A stretch of DNA of 35,738 nt from an uncultured Dehalococcoidia bacterium (GCA_913049785.1 CAJWXP010000021.1:1-35738); one strand, 5' to 3'. Counted from the first letter of the stretch, positions 6,852 through 15,781 are shown. Notes: generated by a model from the sequence alone, not told the origin. Numbers and translations are program-made.

Positions 6852-8033
6852 ATGGGATTCTCGGCATACCGGCAGTCCGGCCTTACGCATAACGACGGAG
6901 AAGGCACCTACGATGGGTACACTCTCATTACCCCACAGGGTGGAAGCGAGACCCTGCTCCTGAACATGGAGGGTCGTATCGTCCACGCCTGGGAGTTCAC
7001 GGACATCCTGCCGGGCTACGGTCGATTGCTGGACAACGGCAACCTGCTGCTTCGGGGCGTAGAGCGTGACTTGTGGGATGAGGACACCCTATGCTGGATA
7101 GAAGGTGATGAGGATGATGAGAAACCCTTAGAGGACAAGTTCATTCTGGATATCCGGGTGCGGGAGATGGGCGCCAACGCGTCGCTGATCCGCGAAGTGG
7201 ACTGGGACGGGAACGCGGTCTGTGAATACAAGAACAAACGCATCCATCACGACTTCGTGAAGCTGGCCAACGGCCACGCTGTCCTTGCGGAGTGTGGAGC
7301 TTCCTTCAGAGGTGGAGGGCCCAGGTGATCGGCGGCCTGCCAAAGTCGCAAAACAACACGCTGCCGATGCTGGGTGACGAGATATTCGAGATCGATGCTG
7401 AGGGGAATGAACTTTGGCGGGTGAAGCTGTGGGAGCTGCATGACCCGATCAACGACCCGATCTGTCCGCTGGAGCCCAGGACAGAATGGACGCACCTGAA
7501 TTCCCTTGACGTGAACGAGCGCGGAGACGTGCTGTTCTCCTGCCGCAATAACAGTCGCGTGGGGATCATTGATGGTGAGACCAAGAAGCTGGTGTGGAAT
7601 TACGTTCAGCCCAACATCTTCCATCAGCACCACGCTACGTGGCAACGTGCAGATCTTCGATAACGGTATGCACCGCCACGGAGTCCCGCGCTCACGTGTG
7701 ATTGAAGTGGATCCCAAGACCGATGAGGTTGTGTGGGAGTACCTAGCGCCCCCGGAGATTCAGTTCTTCAGTGCCCACATCTCAGGGGCCGACAGGCTGC
7801 CGAACGGCAACGTGCTGGTCTGTGAAGGGGCACCAGGCAGGATATTCGAGATCACTACCGAAGGCCGAGTTGTCTGGGAATGGGTGAACCCCATCGTCCA
7901 ACACGTCCGTGGCGGGCCGTCCCACGCCATCTTCCGTGCCCACAGGTACGATGAATCGCACAAGGCGATAAGCGGCCGAGGCTTTGGCGAGAACAAGGCA
8001 ATGGATGAACTGAACGCCGTCTACGGCCTGTAG
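6852..8033 (+). pseudogene. Arylsulfotransferase-family (ASST-like) gene broken by two frameshifts
   Basis: GGAGG precedes ATG 6852. Three overlapping frame segments together make one beta-propeller protein of about 390 residues with repeats of the type GGSETLLLNMEGRIVHAWEF, FEIDAEGNELWRV and IFEITTEGRVVWEW, as in arylsulfate sulfotransferase-like proteins. The first frame runs to TGA 7326-7328 but loses similarity near 7290-7320, where the frame two bases on takes over (QVIGGLPKSQN). That frame ends at TAG 7661-7663. The first frame resumes near 7635 (GNVQIFDNGMHRHG) and runs to TAG 8031-8033. At the second break a few codons also seem lost, since the family pattern HQHHAT-x-LPNGN is shortened. 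The catalytic-region motif HQHHAT is present. Either two real indels or sequence errors explain this. Selenocysteine at 7326 was excluded because the downstream frame there is nonsense. Confidence 0.75.
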
Positions 8034-8046
8034 CCTGATTAGCCTG

Positions 8047-8087
8047 GAAAGGGAACAACGAGGGTCATACCCTCTGTGTTCCCTTTC
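8047..8087. terminator. Terminator after the arylsulfotransferase gene
   Basis: An 11-bp outer stem (GAAAGGGAACA with TGTTCCCTTTC) encloses an inner stem (GAGGGT with ACCCTC). It starts 13 bases after the stop codon. Confidence 0.78.
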
Positions 8088-8191
8088 TGCCAATATTGAA
8101 CTCATCCCCTGAGAGCCCCGTTGTATAAGCCGATACCCTAATTGTTGCAATATGACGTAGCGAAAGCCCTGAAGGGCCGGGGGAGACAGTA

Positions 8192-9121
8192 GTGGATCAC
8201 CTGATAGTAGATGAAGTCCCTAAGCTGAAATCACCCATCATGGTAGTGTCCTTCTCTGGTTGGCCGGACGCTCAGGAAGCGGCCACCGGAGCCATGAGGC
8301 ACCTGGCGAAGCAACTTCCTACCAGGAAGTTCGCATCTATAGATGCTGAGGACTTTTATGTGTTCACTCGAACTCGACCTCACGTGGGCAACAACGACTT
8401 TGGCGAGCGAGAGGTCAAGTGGCCCACCAACGAGTTCTCCTACTGGCACGACGATGCTGGCGAGCGAGACATCCTCCTCTTCACTGGTGTGGAACCCCAA
8501 CTCAAGTGGAAGACCTACGCTTCGACCATCGTGGATGTGGCGGTCCAGCATAAAGTGGAGATGGTGATCGTGGTGGGAAGCCTGTTGGACGGCATTCCTC
8601 ACACAAGGGCTCCGCGGGTCACAGGCTCTGCCAACGTGAAGGACGTTGATGAGCTTATGGAGCAGGAGACCCTTCAGTCGTCCAACTACCAGGGCCCCAC
8701 AGGTATCACCAGCGCTGTTATGGAAGAGTGTGCCAAGAACAACATCAAATACTCATCGTTGTGGGGACATGCCCCGCATTACCTCCAGACCACTCCCAAC
8801 CCCCGGGTTTCTATGGCCCTGGTCAAGCAGATTGCGATGGTTCTTGGGCTGGATATCAGCATGGACGAATTGGAAGAGAGCTTCGGCCCGTACGACCGTC
8901 GAGTGGTGAGGTCGATGGCGACCGACCTGGAGGCTGTGAACTACATCCATGGCCTGGAGGACAAGTACGACCAGGCGTTAGAGTTGCAAGAAGATGCGAT
9001 TCACGACGAGTTGCCGGACTCCGATGCAGTCATTGAAGAGGTAGAGGCGTTCTTTCGACAGAACTCGCCTGGAGATGACAGCGATCCATTCGGCCTTGGT
9101 GATATAGGGATCAGAGGCTAA
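8192..9121 (+). CDS. PAC2-family protein (proteasome-assembly-chaperone-like)
   Basis: This 309-residue protein starts at GTG 8192, with GGGGGAGA upstream. It shows the PAC2 layout: an N-terminal strand and SFSGWPDAQEAATGAMRHL, FASIDAEDFYVFTRTRP, LLFTGVEPQLKWKTYASTIVD, a central VIVVGSLLDGIPHTRAP, the conserved GPTGITSAV and SLWGHAPHYL. It ends in a helical tail with an acidic, probably disordered end (PGDDSDPFGLGD). PAC2 proteins are common in Actinobacteria and Chloroflexota. Their archaeal and eukaryotic relatives help assemble 20S proteasomes, but the bacterial role is unsettled and no proteasome gene is in the window. The gene is monocistronic between two terminators. Confidence 0.85.
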   Translation: MDHLIVDEVPKLKSPIMVVSFSGWPDAQEAATGAMRHLAKQLPTRKFASIDAEDFYVFTRTRPHVGNNDFGEREVKWPTNEFSYWHDDAGERDILLFTGVEPQLKWKTYASTIVDVAVQHKVEMVIVVGSLLDGIPHTRAPRVTGSANVKDVDELMEQETLQSSNYQGPTGITSAVMEECAKNNIKYSSLWGHAPHYLQTTPNPRVSMALVKQIAMVLGLDISMDELEESFGPYDRRVVRSMATDLEAVNYIHGLEDKYDQALELQEDAIHDELPDSDAVIEEVEAFFRQNSPGDDSDPFGLGDIGIRG

Positions 9122-9146
9122 TGGGGTAGCCTGAGAAGCGAAACAA

Positions 9147-9176
9147 AAGAGAGCCCCTGAGTTCAGGGGCTCTCTT
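9147..9176. terminator. Convergent terminator between the PAC2 gene and dnaK
   Basis: A 14-bp perfect stem (arms 9147-9160 and 9163-9176, core GCCCCTGA/TCAGGGGC) has A-rich sequence on the left and can end transcripts from both directions. Confidence 0.82.
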
Positions 9177-9194
9177 AGGGTCTAACGTTCTTGG

Positions 9195-9234
9195 GTAACC
9201 GTCAGGCCTGTAGGTCTAGGGCTAGCCTTGGCTA
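9195..9234 (+). repeat. Dispersed palindromic element, copy 2 (dnaK stop codon)
   Basis: GTAACCGTCAGG (9195-9206) is followed by AGGTCTAGGGC-TA-GCCTTGGCTA. The terminal CTA at 9232-9234 is the complement of the dnaK stop codon TAG. The stem relies partly on G-T pairs. Confidence 0.82.
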
Positions 9235-11142
9235 CACTTCGCGGAACTCACCCTCTACCGTGTCGTCGGGCTTGTCTTCGTCTCCGCCGTCACTGGGAGC
9301 GCCCTCTGCGCTTGGTTCACCTTCACCGGGGCCTCCCGCCTGCTGGTAGACCGCCTCGCCCACCTTCTGCATGATGGCGTTTAACTCCTCCATCATCGTA
9401 CGCAGGGTGGCTACGTCCTCGGTCTGAGCGCCTGCCGTGAGCGCCTCTCCCTTGGTCTGTATCTCCGTCTTCAGCTCTTCAGGGATGTGCTCTGCCTGCT
9501 CGTCCAGCAGCTTCTTGGCGCTGAAACCAAGCTGGCTGGCAGCGTTCCGCAGGTCGACCTCTTCCTTGCGTTCCTGGTCCTCAGACGCGTGCTGTTCAGC
9601 GTCCGTCACCATCTGTTCGATCTCCTCCTTGGAGAGGCCGGAGCTCGACTCGATGGTGATCTTCTGCTCACGGTTCGTTGCTTGATCCTTGGCGGAGACG
9701 CTGAGGATACCGTTGGCATCGATGTCGAAGGTCACTTCGATCTTCGGCGTGCCTCGTTGAGCTGGAAGGATGCCGTCAAGGATGAACTTACCCACGGAGC
9801 GGTTGTCGGACGCCATGGGTCGCTCGCCCTGCAGCACGTGGATCTCCACGCTCGGCTGGTTCTCGGCAGCAGTGGTGAATACCTCCGACTTGGATGTCGG
9901 GATGGTGGTGTTCCTGGTGATGAGCGCGTGGGACACTCCGCCTTCCGTCTCAATACCCATGGTCAGAGGCGTCACGTCCAGCAACAGGATGTCCTGAACA
10001 TCGCCTTTCAGTACGGCAGCTTGGAGGGCTGCACCGGCAGCGACGGCCTCGTCAGGGTTGACCGAGTGGTTTGGCTCTTGCTTGAACATGGCTTTCACCC
10101 GCTCAATGACCGAGGGCATGCGGGTCATACCGCCCACCATGATGACCTCGTTGATATCGCTTACGGAGATGCCTGCATCCTTGATCGCCTGGTTGCAGGG
10201 GCCGTCCACGCGGGTCAGCAGGTCTTCCGTCATCTGCTCAAGCTGCGCCCGGGTCAGGGTGCGGACGAGATGCTTCGGCCCTGCCGAGTCAGCCGAAACG
10301 AACGGTAGGTTGATCTCTGTCTGTGTTACCGATGAGAGTTCGACCTTGGCCTTCTCAGCTGCTTCCTTGAGGCGTTGCAGCGCCATTCGGTCTGTGCCCA
10401 GGTCTATTGCAGTTTCCTGCTTGAACTCCTGCACCAGCCACTCCATCGCCTTCTGGTCGAAGTCGTCGCCGCCCAGATGGGTATCACCAGCGGTGGAAAG
10501 CACCTCGAACACGCCATCGCCTAGTCGTAGGATAGTGATGTCGAACGTGCCGCCGCCGAGGTCGAACACCGCGATGGTCGCCTCGCCATGCTTGTCCATG
10601 CCGTAGGCCAACGCAGCCGCTGTGGGCTCGTTGATGATACGGAGCACGTCCAGGCCTGCTACCTTGCCGGCGTCCTTGGTGGCCTGTCGCTGTGCGTCGT
10701 TGAAGTAAGCCGGTACAGTGACCACCGCCTCGGTGATCGTCTCCCCCAGCTTCGCTTCAGCGTCCGTCTTCATCTTCTGCAGGATCATGGATGAGATCTC
10801 CGGTGGTGAGTAGGTCTTGTCGCCCATGAACACGTGGGCGTCACCGTTATCAGCCTTCTCTATCTTGTAGGGGAGACGTTTGATGTCGTCCACCACCACC
10901 GGGTCGTCTATTTTGCGACCCATCAGCCGCTTTGCGGAGAAAACCGTGTGCTCTGGGTTCACAATGCCCTGACGTTTTGCTGCCAGGCCCACGTACCGTT
11001 CATTGGTCTTGGGGTTGATGGCCACCACGGAGGGCGTCAAACGTGAACCCTCAGCGTTCTCCAAGATTATGGGCACGCCGCTCTCTACATAGGACATCAC
11101 CGAGTTGGTGGTGCCCAGATCGATTCCTAATACCTTTGCCAT
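9232..11142 (-). CDS. dnaK: Chaperone DnaK (Hsp70)
   Basis: This is a full-length Hsp70 of 636 residues, with AAGGAG upstream of ATG 11142. The ATPase domain has the phosphate-1 loop GIDLGTTNS, connect motifs [10 protein letters not shown] and phosphate-2 [11 protein letters not shown], and the adenosine motif GGMTRMP. The substrate-binding domain follows the linker [15 protein letters not shown]. The C-terminal lid ends in an acidic, Gly/Pro-rich tail ([17 protein letters not shown]) closing with VEGEFREV. It is the last gene of the hspR-grpE-dnaK transcription unit. No dnaJ is adjacent, so the J-protein must be elsewhere. It should be under HspR repression with feedback by DnaK, as in other HspR systems. 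The stop codon lies in repeat copy 2. Confidence 0.98.
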   Translation of the reverse strand: MAKVLGIDLGTTNSVMSYVESGVPIILENAEGSRLTPSVVAINPKTNERYVGLAAKRQGIVNPEHTVFSAKRLMGRKIDDPVVVDDIKRLPYKIEKADNGDAHVFMGDKTYSPPEISSMILQKMKTDAEAKLGETITEAVVTVPAYFNDAQRQATKDAGKVAGLDVLRIINEPTAAALAYGMDKHGEATIAVFDLGGGTFDITILRLGDGVFEVLSTAGDTHLGGDDFDQKAMEWLVQEFKQETAIDLGTDRMALQRLKEAAEKAKVELSSVTQTEINLPFVSADSAGPKHLVRTLTRAQLEQMTEDLLTRVDGPCNQAIKDAGISVSDINEVIMVGGMTRMPSVIERVKAMFKQEPNHSVNPDEAVAAGAALQAAVLKGDVQDILLLDVTPLTMGIETEGGVSHALITRNTTIPTSKSEVFTTAAENQPSVEIHVLQGERPMASDNRSVGKFILDGILPAQRGTPKIEVTFDIDANGILSVSAKDQATNREQKITIESSSGLSKEEIEQMVTDAEQHASEDQERKEEVDLRNAASQLGFSAKKLLDEQAEHIPEELKTEIQTKGEALTAGAQTEDVATLRTMMEELNAIMQKVGEAVYQQAGGPGEGEPSAEGAPSDGGDEDKPDDTVEGEFREV

Positions 11143-11185
11143 GTCTTAAGTCTCCTTGTCCTACGTTCTAGTTAGTTGTTTTCTG

Positions 11186-11550
11186 CTATTTGCTAGCTAA
11201 AGCTCTAAAGATTTCAATAGCCGCCCAGGTGCCGAAGCCCCAAGCAGCAGCTTCCTTAATGTTCTTTGTCTTCAGTCCGACACCCGCTGCAACTCCCGCA
11301 CCTGCTAGTGGGGCAATCCACTCAGGTGCATCATGTATCAGGTGCCCAATGGGATTTTTCGAGGGTCAACCTTGTCAAAGTGACCCACTAAATGATTCGG
11401 GTATTTCCGTATATGAATGCCATCGAATCCACGGTATTGAACACTCGCACCTTTTAAGTCGTCTATGGTTGTTTTTTCGAAGCCAACGGGCAGGAACGAC
11501 ATATCGAAGTTCTCATGAAATTCTACGTGCACCCCATTTATAGTTGGCAT
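11186..11550 (-). pseudogene. Small gene between grpE and dnaK, broken by one frameshift
   Basis: ATG 11550 has a strong AAGGGGGG upstream, right after the grpE stop. The first frame gives 70 residues ([36 protein letters not shown]) and stops at 11338. The frame one base back then continues with protein-like sequence, [24 protein letters not shown] and [21 protein letters not shown], to TAG at 11186-11188. The switch falls on a run of five A residues on the minus strand (GAAAAAT). One added A would restore a single reading frame of about 121 codons. The second half looks amphipathic with a short hydrophobic segment. No family was recognised. A sequencing slip or real inactivation is likelier than programmed frameshifting, since only the P-site codon could re-pair. 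Confidence 0.5.
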
Positions 11551-11562
11551 ATTGTTCCCCCC

Positions 11563-12147
11563 TTAGTTGTTTTCTGCTGTGCTCTCGACTTCTGCTTTTT
11601 TCACGACGACTACCTGCGCGGGTCGGAGCACTTTCCCGTTCATCTTGTAGCCCTGGCGTGTGACCTCCAGGATTTCGCCTTCTCTGCGCCCTGGCACATC
11701 CAAATACGATACGATCTCATGCTCCCAGGGGTTGAACGCGAGCCCTTCAGCTTCGATACGCTGCAGTCCCTCGCCTTCAAGGATGCTGTTCAACTTCCGT
11801 TCGATTAGCCTGAAGCCCTCCAACCATCCGCTGTCTGCGTCTGAACCCGCTGGTGGAGCCTGGCTCATCGCTCGCTCGATGTCGTCTAACGCCGGGAGAA
11901 ACCGGAGGATGACCTGGGACTTGGCGTTGCCCAGAAGCTCCAACTTCTCTTCGTCAGCGCGTTTTCGGAAGTTGGCGAAGTCGGCCTGCCCCCTCTGTGC
12001 TAGGGCTTTGAACTGCGACTTTTCGCGCTCGGCCTCCTCAAGCTGAGCCTGGAGGAGTTCTATTTCCGTGGCTTCCGGTCCGGGAGAAAGGATTCCGCTG
12101 GCGACTTCCTCTCCCTCTTCTTTGGGGTCTTCACTGAACTCTTTCAA
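11563..12147 (-). CDS. grpE: Nucleotide exchange factor GrpE
   Basis: The 194-residue product has an acidic N-terminus, a long coiled coil (about residues 25-85 with ALAQRGQADFANFRKRADEE) and a C-terminal beta domain. The beta domain contains LRFLPALDDIERAM, GFRLIERKLNSILEGEGL, FNPWEHEIV and MNGKVLRPAQVVVVKK. GrpE is a homodimer that releases ADP from DnaK. It sits between hspR (21 bases upstream) and the broken small gene plus dnaK, so it belongs to the same operon. Confidence 0.95.
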   Translation of the reverse strand: MKEFSEDPKEEGEEVASGILSPGPEATEIELLQAQLEEAEREKSQFKALAQRGQADFANFRKRADEEKLELLGNAKSQVILRFLPALDDIERAMSQAPPAGSDADSGWLEGFRLIERKLNSILEGEGLQRIEAEGLAFNPWEHEIVSYLDVPGRREGEILEVTRQGYKMNGKVLRPAQVVVVKKAEVESTAENN

Positions 12148-12168
12148 AGGGCCTCCTATTGAATGGGA

Positions 12169-12702
12169 CTAAACTTGCGTGGGCGGCTCCACCGACCGTA
12201 GATCCTGGTCGCTGTAGTGGAGCAGGTCCAACACCGATGTCATTAGCTGTTGAATGGCGTCCTGGCCGTCTGTCCCAAGTTGGGTAGCCATGATCTGTTG
12301 CATGAGCTGCAATCGATTCACCATCTCGAGGGCTAGCTCGACTCCAGCCAGGTTCATGCCGCGGTCTTCGACGAGGTGCTTGATCATTCGCAATCGGCTG
12401 ATATCGAGGTCGGAATAGTAGCGAATCTGGCCCCCGCTACGTGAGGGGTTCACCAACCCTAGGCGTTCGTACTTCCTGAGCGTCTGCGGATGCATATGCA
12501 GGATGCGGGCCGTGACGCTGATGACGTAGACGCCCTGGGATGCTTCATCCTCAACGTTGGTGTCCGGCTCATGTCTCTGGGCCGAGGCCTCAGTGGGCAC
12601 AGGAAGCTGTGATGTTTCCTGTTTTGTATGGGTCTGCACACCGAATTCCAGAGGGAATGCTACCCCCGGAACTATGCGGATGCGTCGTACTTTTGGAGCC
12701 AT
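12169..12702 (-). CDS. hspR: HspR-type MerR-family heat-shock repressor
   Basis: This is a 177-residue protein. The conserved part starts near residue 57 with GVYVISVTARILHMHPQTLRKYERLGLVNPSRSGGQIRYYSDLDISRLRMI, a MerR winged helix. It lacks the Cys ligands of metal-sensing MerR proteins. The following helix LVEDRGMNLAGVELALEMV is typical of HspR. HspR represses chaperone genes and uses DnaK as co-repressor. The first 55 residues are polar, variable and probably disordered. As first gene of hspR-grpE-dnaK it should autoregulate the operon from the promoter just upstream. Some of the N-terminal extension might be untranslated. Confidence 0.88.
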   Translation of the reverse strand: MAPKVRRIRIVPGVAFPLEFGVQTHTKQETSQLPVPTEASAQRHEPDTNVEDEASQGVYVISVTARILHMHPQTLRKYERLGLVNPSRSGGQIRYYSDLDISRLRMIKHLVEDRGMNLAGVELALEMVNRLQLMQQIMATQLGTDGQDAIQQLMTSVLDLLHYSDQDLRSVEPPTQV

Positions 12703-12737
12703 AGACCTAACCTATTCCTTGCCAGTGCGTTATTAAT

Positions 12738-12782
12738 AGAGTAATAGTTGATACGCGGCGTGTCAAGAGTTATACTGCTTGA
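12738..12782 (-). promoter_or_regulatory. Promoter and candidate operator of the hspR-grpE-dnaK operon
   Basis: On the minus strand TTGACA (12766-12761) is followed after 17 bases by TACTCT (12743-12738), 35 bases before the hspR start. An inverted repeat TCAAG-10-CTTGA (12763-12782) overlaps the -35. It resembles the HspR operator HAIR (CTTGAG-N-CTCAAG) only in half-site letters, with arms in the opposite order, so HspR binding is a guess. Confidence 0.45.
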
Positions 12783-12926
12783 TGCCGCAAGGATGCTGAC
12801 CGGAAAATCGCGACGGAATCCGAAACGGATTTCATGCATCCAACCTGGCGAATGGAACGTTATACAGGGTGACAGCGTTCATATACATGCAAGGCCCTCA
12901 GGGCCACAAGGTAAAGGAGTTCCAGG

Positions 12927-13088
12927 ATGATCTATTTTAAGGCGTGTCCCAAGTGCAGGGGTGATATCCGTTTGCAGAACGATGGCACCGGCGACGCTCT
13001 CCACTGCTTGCAGTGCGGATTTGAGCGAGCCATTGCTCCCCATCTATTAGCGAAAGCTCGAGAGATGCGGAGGGTCCAAGCAGCTTAG
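12927..13088 (+). CDS. Tiny zinc-ribbon protein
   Basis: This is a 53-residue gene with AAAGGAG shortly before ATG 12927. The sequence begins MIYFKACPKCRGDIRL and continues HCLQCGFERAI, giving two CxxC knuckles about 17 residues apart, the pattern of a single rubredoxin-like zinc ribbon. A basic helix (LLAKAREMRRVQAA) forms the C-terminus. Such small proteins can be transcription or translation accessory factors, but the role is unknown. It is divergent from hspR, and a clear terminator follows 46 bases after its stop, which supports a real transcript. Confidence 0.78.
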   Translation: MIYFKACPKCRGDIRLQNDGTGDALHCLQCGFERAIAPHLLAKAREMRRVQAA

Positions 13089-13134
13089 CGTATTCACACT
13101 GGCTCAGACGCTTTGTGTCTGCCTGCCTGATATA

Positions 13135-13170
13135 AAAGAAGGCCCCGGTCACGGGGCCTTCTTTCTTTTT
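13135..13170 (+). terminator. Intrinsic terminator of the zinc-ribbon gene
   Basis: A 13-bp perfect stem (AAAGAAGGCCCCG with CGGGGCCTTCTTT) with a GTCA loop is followed by CTTTTTG. Confidence 0.9.
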
Positions 13171-13199
13171 GTGCGCTAACCAGTGATGAAGAAGATCGC

Positions 13200-13679
13200 C
13201 TAGGGTTTTGGGTCTGTAGTGAACGCGACGCGTTGTAATCGATCCATCGCAGGCCAATCTACACGTCTGACACCTCGTAGTAGCGCCAACCTGTTCTCCG
13301 CCTGATCTACAAGTGAGGCCGCCTTCAGCCCCATAAATACCGGAGCGAACGGAGCAAGATACTGCACAGCCACGCTTAGCTGCGTTGTTGCGGCCCGGCC
13401 GTTGTGTCGTTCGAGTTGGAGCAGCCCCACCGACAGTTTGATGAGGGCGTAGTAGAACAGCTTTAAGGGGTAGGGCGCTTCGCCCCAGATACCTTCCAAC
13501 GATTCATGGGCTTCAAAGTACAAGCCATCGCTCAATTGTTGGGTGCACAACGCGAATGCTGGTGGAGGGGTAGGGGTGTTCGGGAGGAGGGTGTTTAGCC
13601 CTTCATTGCGCAGTCGATCGAGCCAAAAGGCATCAAGGGCAGGTCGAGACAGGGTTGTGGCTTCTTCTTCGGGATTCAT
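13200..13679 (-). CDS. DUF309-family protein
   Basis: The 159-residue helical protein carries the DUF309 signature: LSDGLYFEAHESLEGIWGEA, then a second helix pair FYYALIKLSVGLLQLERHNGRAATTQL. The conserved HE pair in FEAHE and the downstream His are suggestive of a metal or small-molecule site, but the family has no settled function. It begins 19 bases after the stop of the molybdopterin oxidoreductase gene, so the two are probably co-transcribed. The pairing hints at a link but proves none. Confidence 0.78.
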   Translation of the reverse strand: MNPEEEATTLSRPALDAFWLDRLRNEGLNTLLPNTPTPPPAFALCTQQLSDGLYFEAHESLEGIWGEAPYPLKLFYYALIKLSVGLLQLERHNGRAATTQLSVAVQYLAPFAPVFMGLKAASLVDQAENRLALLRGVRRVDWPAMDRLQRVAFTTDPKP

Positions 13680-13697
13680 GGTGTTGGTTTGGATGGC

Positions 13698-14342
13698 CTA
13701 ACAGAAACGCTGTTCCTTCCACGGGTCGCCGACCATATGGTACCCGCGCTGTTCCCAGAAGCCGGGCTTATCGTGTTCCATGAACTCCATGCCGTTGACC
13801 CACTTGGCGCTCTTCCACGCGTAGAGCTTGGGGACAATGAGCCGAAGCGGGCCGCCGTGGTCGCGGGCGAGATCTTGACCCTCCTGCTTGTGGGCGAAGA
13901 GCACATCGTCCTGTACCAGGTCTGCAAGCGAGAGGTTGGTGGTATAGCCACCGTAGCAGTGCAGCATCACATAGCCAGCGTTGGCGAAGGGTTTGATGAG
14001 CTTCATCACGTCCAGGATGGAGACGCCCTCCCAGGCGTTATCGAGTTGGCTCCATTGCGTCACGCAATGAAAATCGGAGGTCTGGGCCGTTGAGGAAATG
14101 GCTTTGAACTCATCCCACGACCACGTCAGTTCCTCCTCCACCAGTCCGAACACCTTGAACTGCCACGTCGACATGTCGACCTTGGGTGTTGAACCGAAGG
14201 TGAGCACGGGAAACTTGTCCGTTAGGTATTGGCCTGCTGGTACTCGGGGGTTGCCTGTGTTCGCCATACGCTCTTCCACTCCGGTTGTGTTTTGAACGGC
14301 ACCTACGCTGCCTGAAAGCATCTGTGACAACCAACGAAACAT
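13698..14342 (-). CDS. Sulfite-oxidase-fold molybdopterin-dependent oxidoreductase
   Basis: The 214-residue protein contains only the molybdopterin-binding domain of the SuoX/YedY fold. It has FGLVEEELTWSWDEFK, then SDFHCVTQWSQ with Cys93 as the expected molybdenum ligand, WEGVSILDVMKL, YVMLHCYGGYTTNLSLAD, and GGPLRLIVPKLYAWKSAKWVNGMEF. There is no haem or dimerisation domain and no clear twin-Arg signal, so it is probably cytosolic or exported by an unseen route. Single-domain members are common in Chloroflexota and Actinobacteria, and their substrates are mostly unknown. It is upstream of DUF309 in one unit. Confidence 0.87.
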   Translation of the reverse strand: MFRWLSQMLSGSVGAVQNTTGVEERMANTGNPRVPAGQYLTDKFPVLTFGSTPKVDMSTWQFKVFGLVEEELTWSWDEFKAISSTAQTSDFHCVTQWSQLDNAWEGVSILDVMKLIKPFANAGYVMLHCYGGYTTNLSLADLVQDDVLFAHKQEGQDLARDHGGPLRLIVPKLYAWKSAKWVNGMEFMEHDKPGFWEQRGYHMVGDPWKEQRFC

Positions 14343-14427
14343 CGCTTACCTTCTCAGAACCGCCGTTTGGCCCATCGTACCCACGTGTATGGGGTCTGTC
14401 AAAGCGATTCTTCAACATCTTACTTAG

Positions 14428-14468
14428 GTAACCGTCAGGGACTTGGGTCCAGGACAAGTCCTGGTTAG
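14428..14468 (+). repeat. Dispersed palindromic element, copy 3 (DUF1015 stop codon)
   Basis: GTAACCGTCAGG is followed by CTTGGGTCC and hairpin CCAGGAC-AA-GTCCTGG, then TTAG. TTA at 14465-14467 is the complement of the DUF1015 stop TAA. The stem has a compensated A-T pair where other copies have G-C. Confidence 0.85.
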
Positions 14469-15781
14469 ATGTCGCCGGTCAGGAGGTTCATCACCAGACC
14501 CGTTGGGAGTTTGGGCAGGAAGAACGTGCTCTTGGGCGGCAGGCGTTGGCCCTCGCGCACCAGCGACTCGAACAGCGTCATGTCTAGTGGGGGCACCAGG
14601 AAAGCAGCCTGACACGTGCCGTCAGCGATGCTCTTGAAAAGAACATCTAGTTCAGGTACGTATTCCACCTGGGCCTGATCACCGCTGGTGCCGCCAAGCA
14701 CGGGATCCAGCACCGCCTGGTGCAGCAGCCACGCCTCGCACTGATAGAGGTCCGGAGTGGGCGCGAAGGGCAGCGATCCCGGTGGGAGTTTGCGACGCAG
14801 CGTCAGGAGTGACAGCCTGCCCTCTTCCGGTTCGATGAGGCCAAGGGTGGGGTTTCCGGCGCGGTTTTTCCACGTTTCTCTCAGGAATGCTCCCATGGTC
14901 TCGGCGTCCATGCCGCCGAGGGGGCGAGACTCTACCGTGAACAACCCATACACCTGCTCCTGCAACGCTGATAGCTTGTCGTTTGTCAGTCCTGAGAGCG
15001 CACGGTGGAACTCATGGAGCTGCATACCAGGGTCTTCCACGTCGATGAGGCACATCAGCACAAACTCAGAGCCTTGGGAGTCCAACCGTACCTTCTCCCG
15101 CTCTCGAACGTTGTCGCGGTACGCCAGGGCCGTCTCGTATCGATGATGGCCGTCTGCGATGTACAGCGGAATCCGCTTCAGTAGCGATCTGAGCTCTTCC
15201 GACGCTGCTTCGTCCTTCAGCGCCCAGACCTTGAACGCAGTTCCACCCTCCATCGTAGCGGTGAAGTCCGGAGGCCTGCTAGCCATCTGGTTCAGGAGCA
15301 GCGGTCTGATGCCACCGGGGTCGCGGTACATGGACATGATAGGGCTGAAGTTTGCGCCACAGGCCTCCATCATCGCCAATCGGTCTTCCTTGGGGCCCTT
15401 GCGCGTGTACTCATGAGGCAGCACAACGCCTCGCTCGTACTCTTCAAGATGCACAGCCGCGTAGAAACCCATGCGCAGGTGCGTGCCGCTGGTGTCCGTA
15501 TACTCCTCCTGCATCAGGTAGTACGCCGGTTGCTCATCCTGGATGAGGACGTTACTCGCCATCCACTCCTGTAGTTGCGAGGCGGACTGTGCGTAGACGT
15601 CCGCGACCTCTGTCGCAGGTTTTGGCAGCTCCAATCGGACAACATTGTGGGGGCTGCGGGACAGCAACTCCTCACGCTGCTCTCCGCTAATGCCATCGAA
15701 CGGTGGACACAACTCGTCGCCGAGATTAGTGGATTGCTCTGGGTTGAATCGGAGGCCGCGGAACGGGCGTACGTCTGCCAC
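14465..15781 (-). CDS. DUF1015-family protein (SerK-like)
   Basis: The 438-residue product starts at GTG 15781, with GGAG upstream. It has the family opening VRPFRGLRFNPE, CPPFDGI and HNVVRLELP. It also has LMQEEY, GFYAAVHLEEYERGVVLPHEYTRKGPKEDRL, and the hallmark PLYIADGHHRYETALAYRD. The ParB/sulfiredoxin-like fold of this family includes archaeal free-serine kinase SerK, and the DGHHR motif is part of that active site. Whether this bacterial member is a serine kinase is not shown. It is divergent from ligA across about 225 bases in which no convincing gene is seen. Confidence 0.85.
   Translation of the reverse strand: MADVRPFRGLRFNPEQSTNLGDELCPPFDGISGEQREELLSRSPHNVVRLELPKPATEVADVYAQSASQLQEWMASNVLIQDEQPAYYLMQEEYTDTSGTHLRMGFYAAVHLEEYERGVVLPHEYTRKGPKEDRLAMMEACGANFSPIMSMYRDPGGIRPLLLNQMASRPPDFTATMEGGTAFKVWALKDEAASEELRSLLKRIPLYIADGHHRYETALAYRDNVREREKVRLDSQGSEFVLMCLIDVEDPGMQLHEFHRALSGLTNDKLSALQEQVYGLFTVESRPLGGMDAETMGAFLRETWKNRAGNPTLGLIEPEEGRLSLLTLRRKLPPGSLPFAPTPDLYQCEAWLLHQAVLDPVLGGTSGDQAQVEYVPELDVLFKSIADGTCQAAFLVPPLDMTLFESLVREGQRLPPKSTFFLPKLPTGLVMNLLTGDI

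Noticed and set aside
7292-7340. TGA 7326-7328 in the arylsulfotransferase gene as a third selenocysteine codon
   Set aside because: The frame after the TGA is nonsense, while the family sequence continues in another frame; this is a frameshift.
9487-10308. 273-codon open frame antisense to dnaK
   Set aside because: It is a shadow of the strongly biased dnaK codons, with no ribosome site or family similarity.
11338-11360. Programmed -1 frameshift in the small gene between grpE and dnaK
   Set aside because: The A-run lets only the P-site codon re-pair, no stimulatory structure is obvious, and one missing A explains it more simply.
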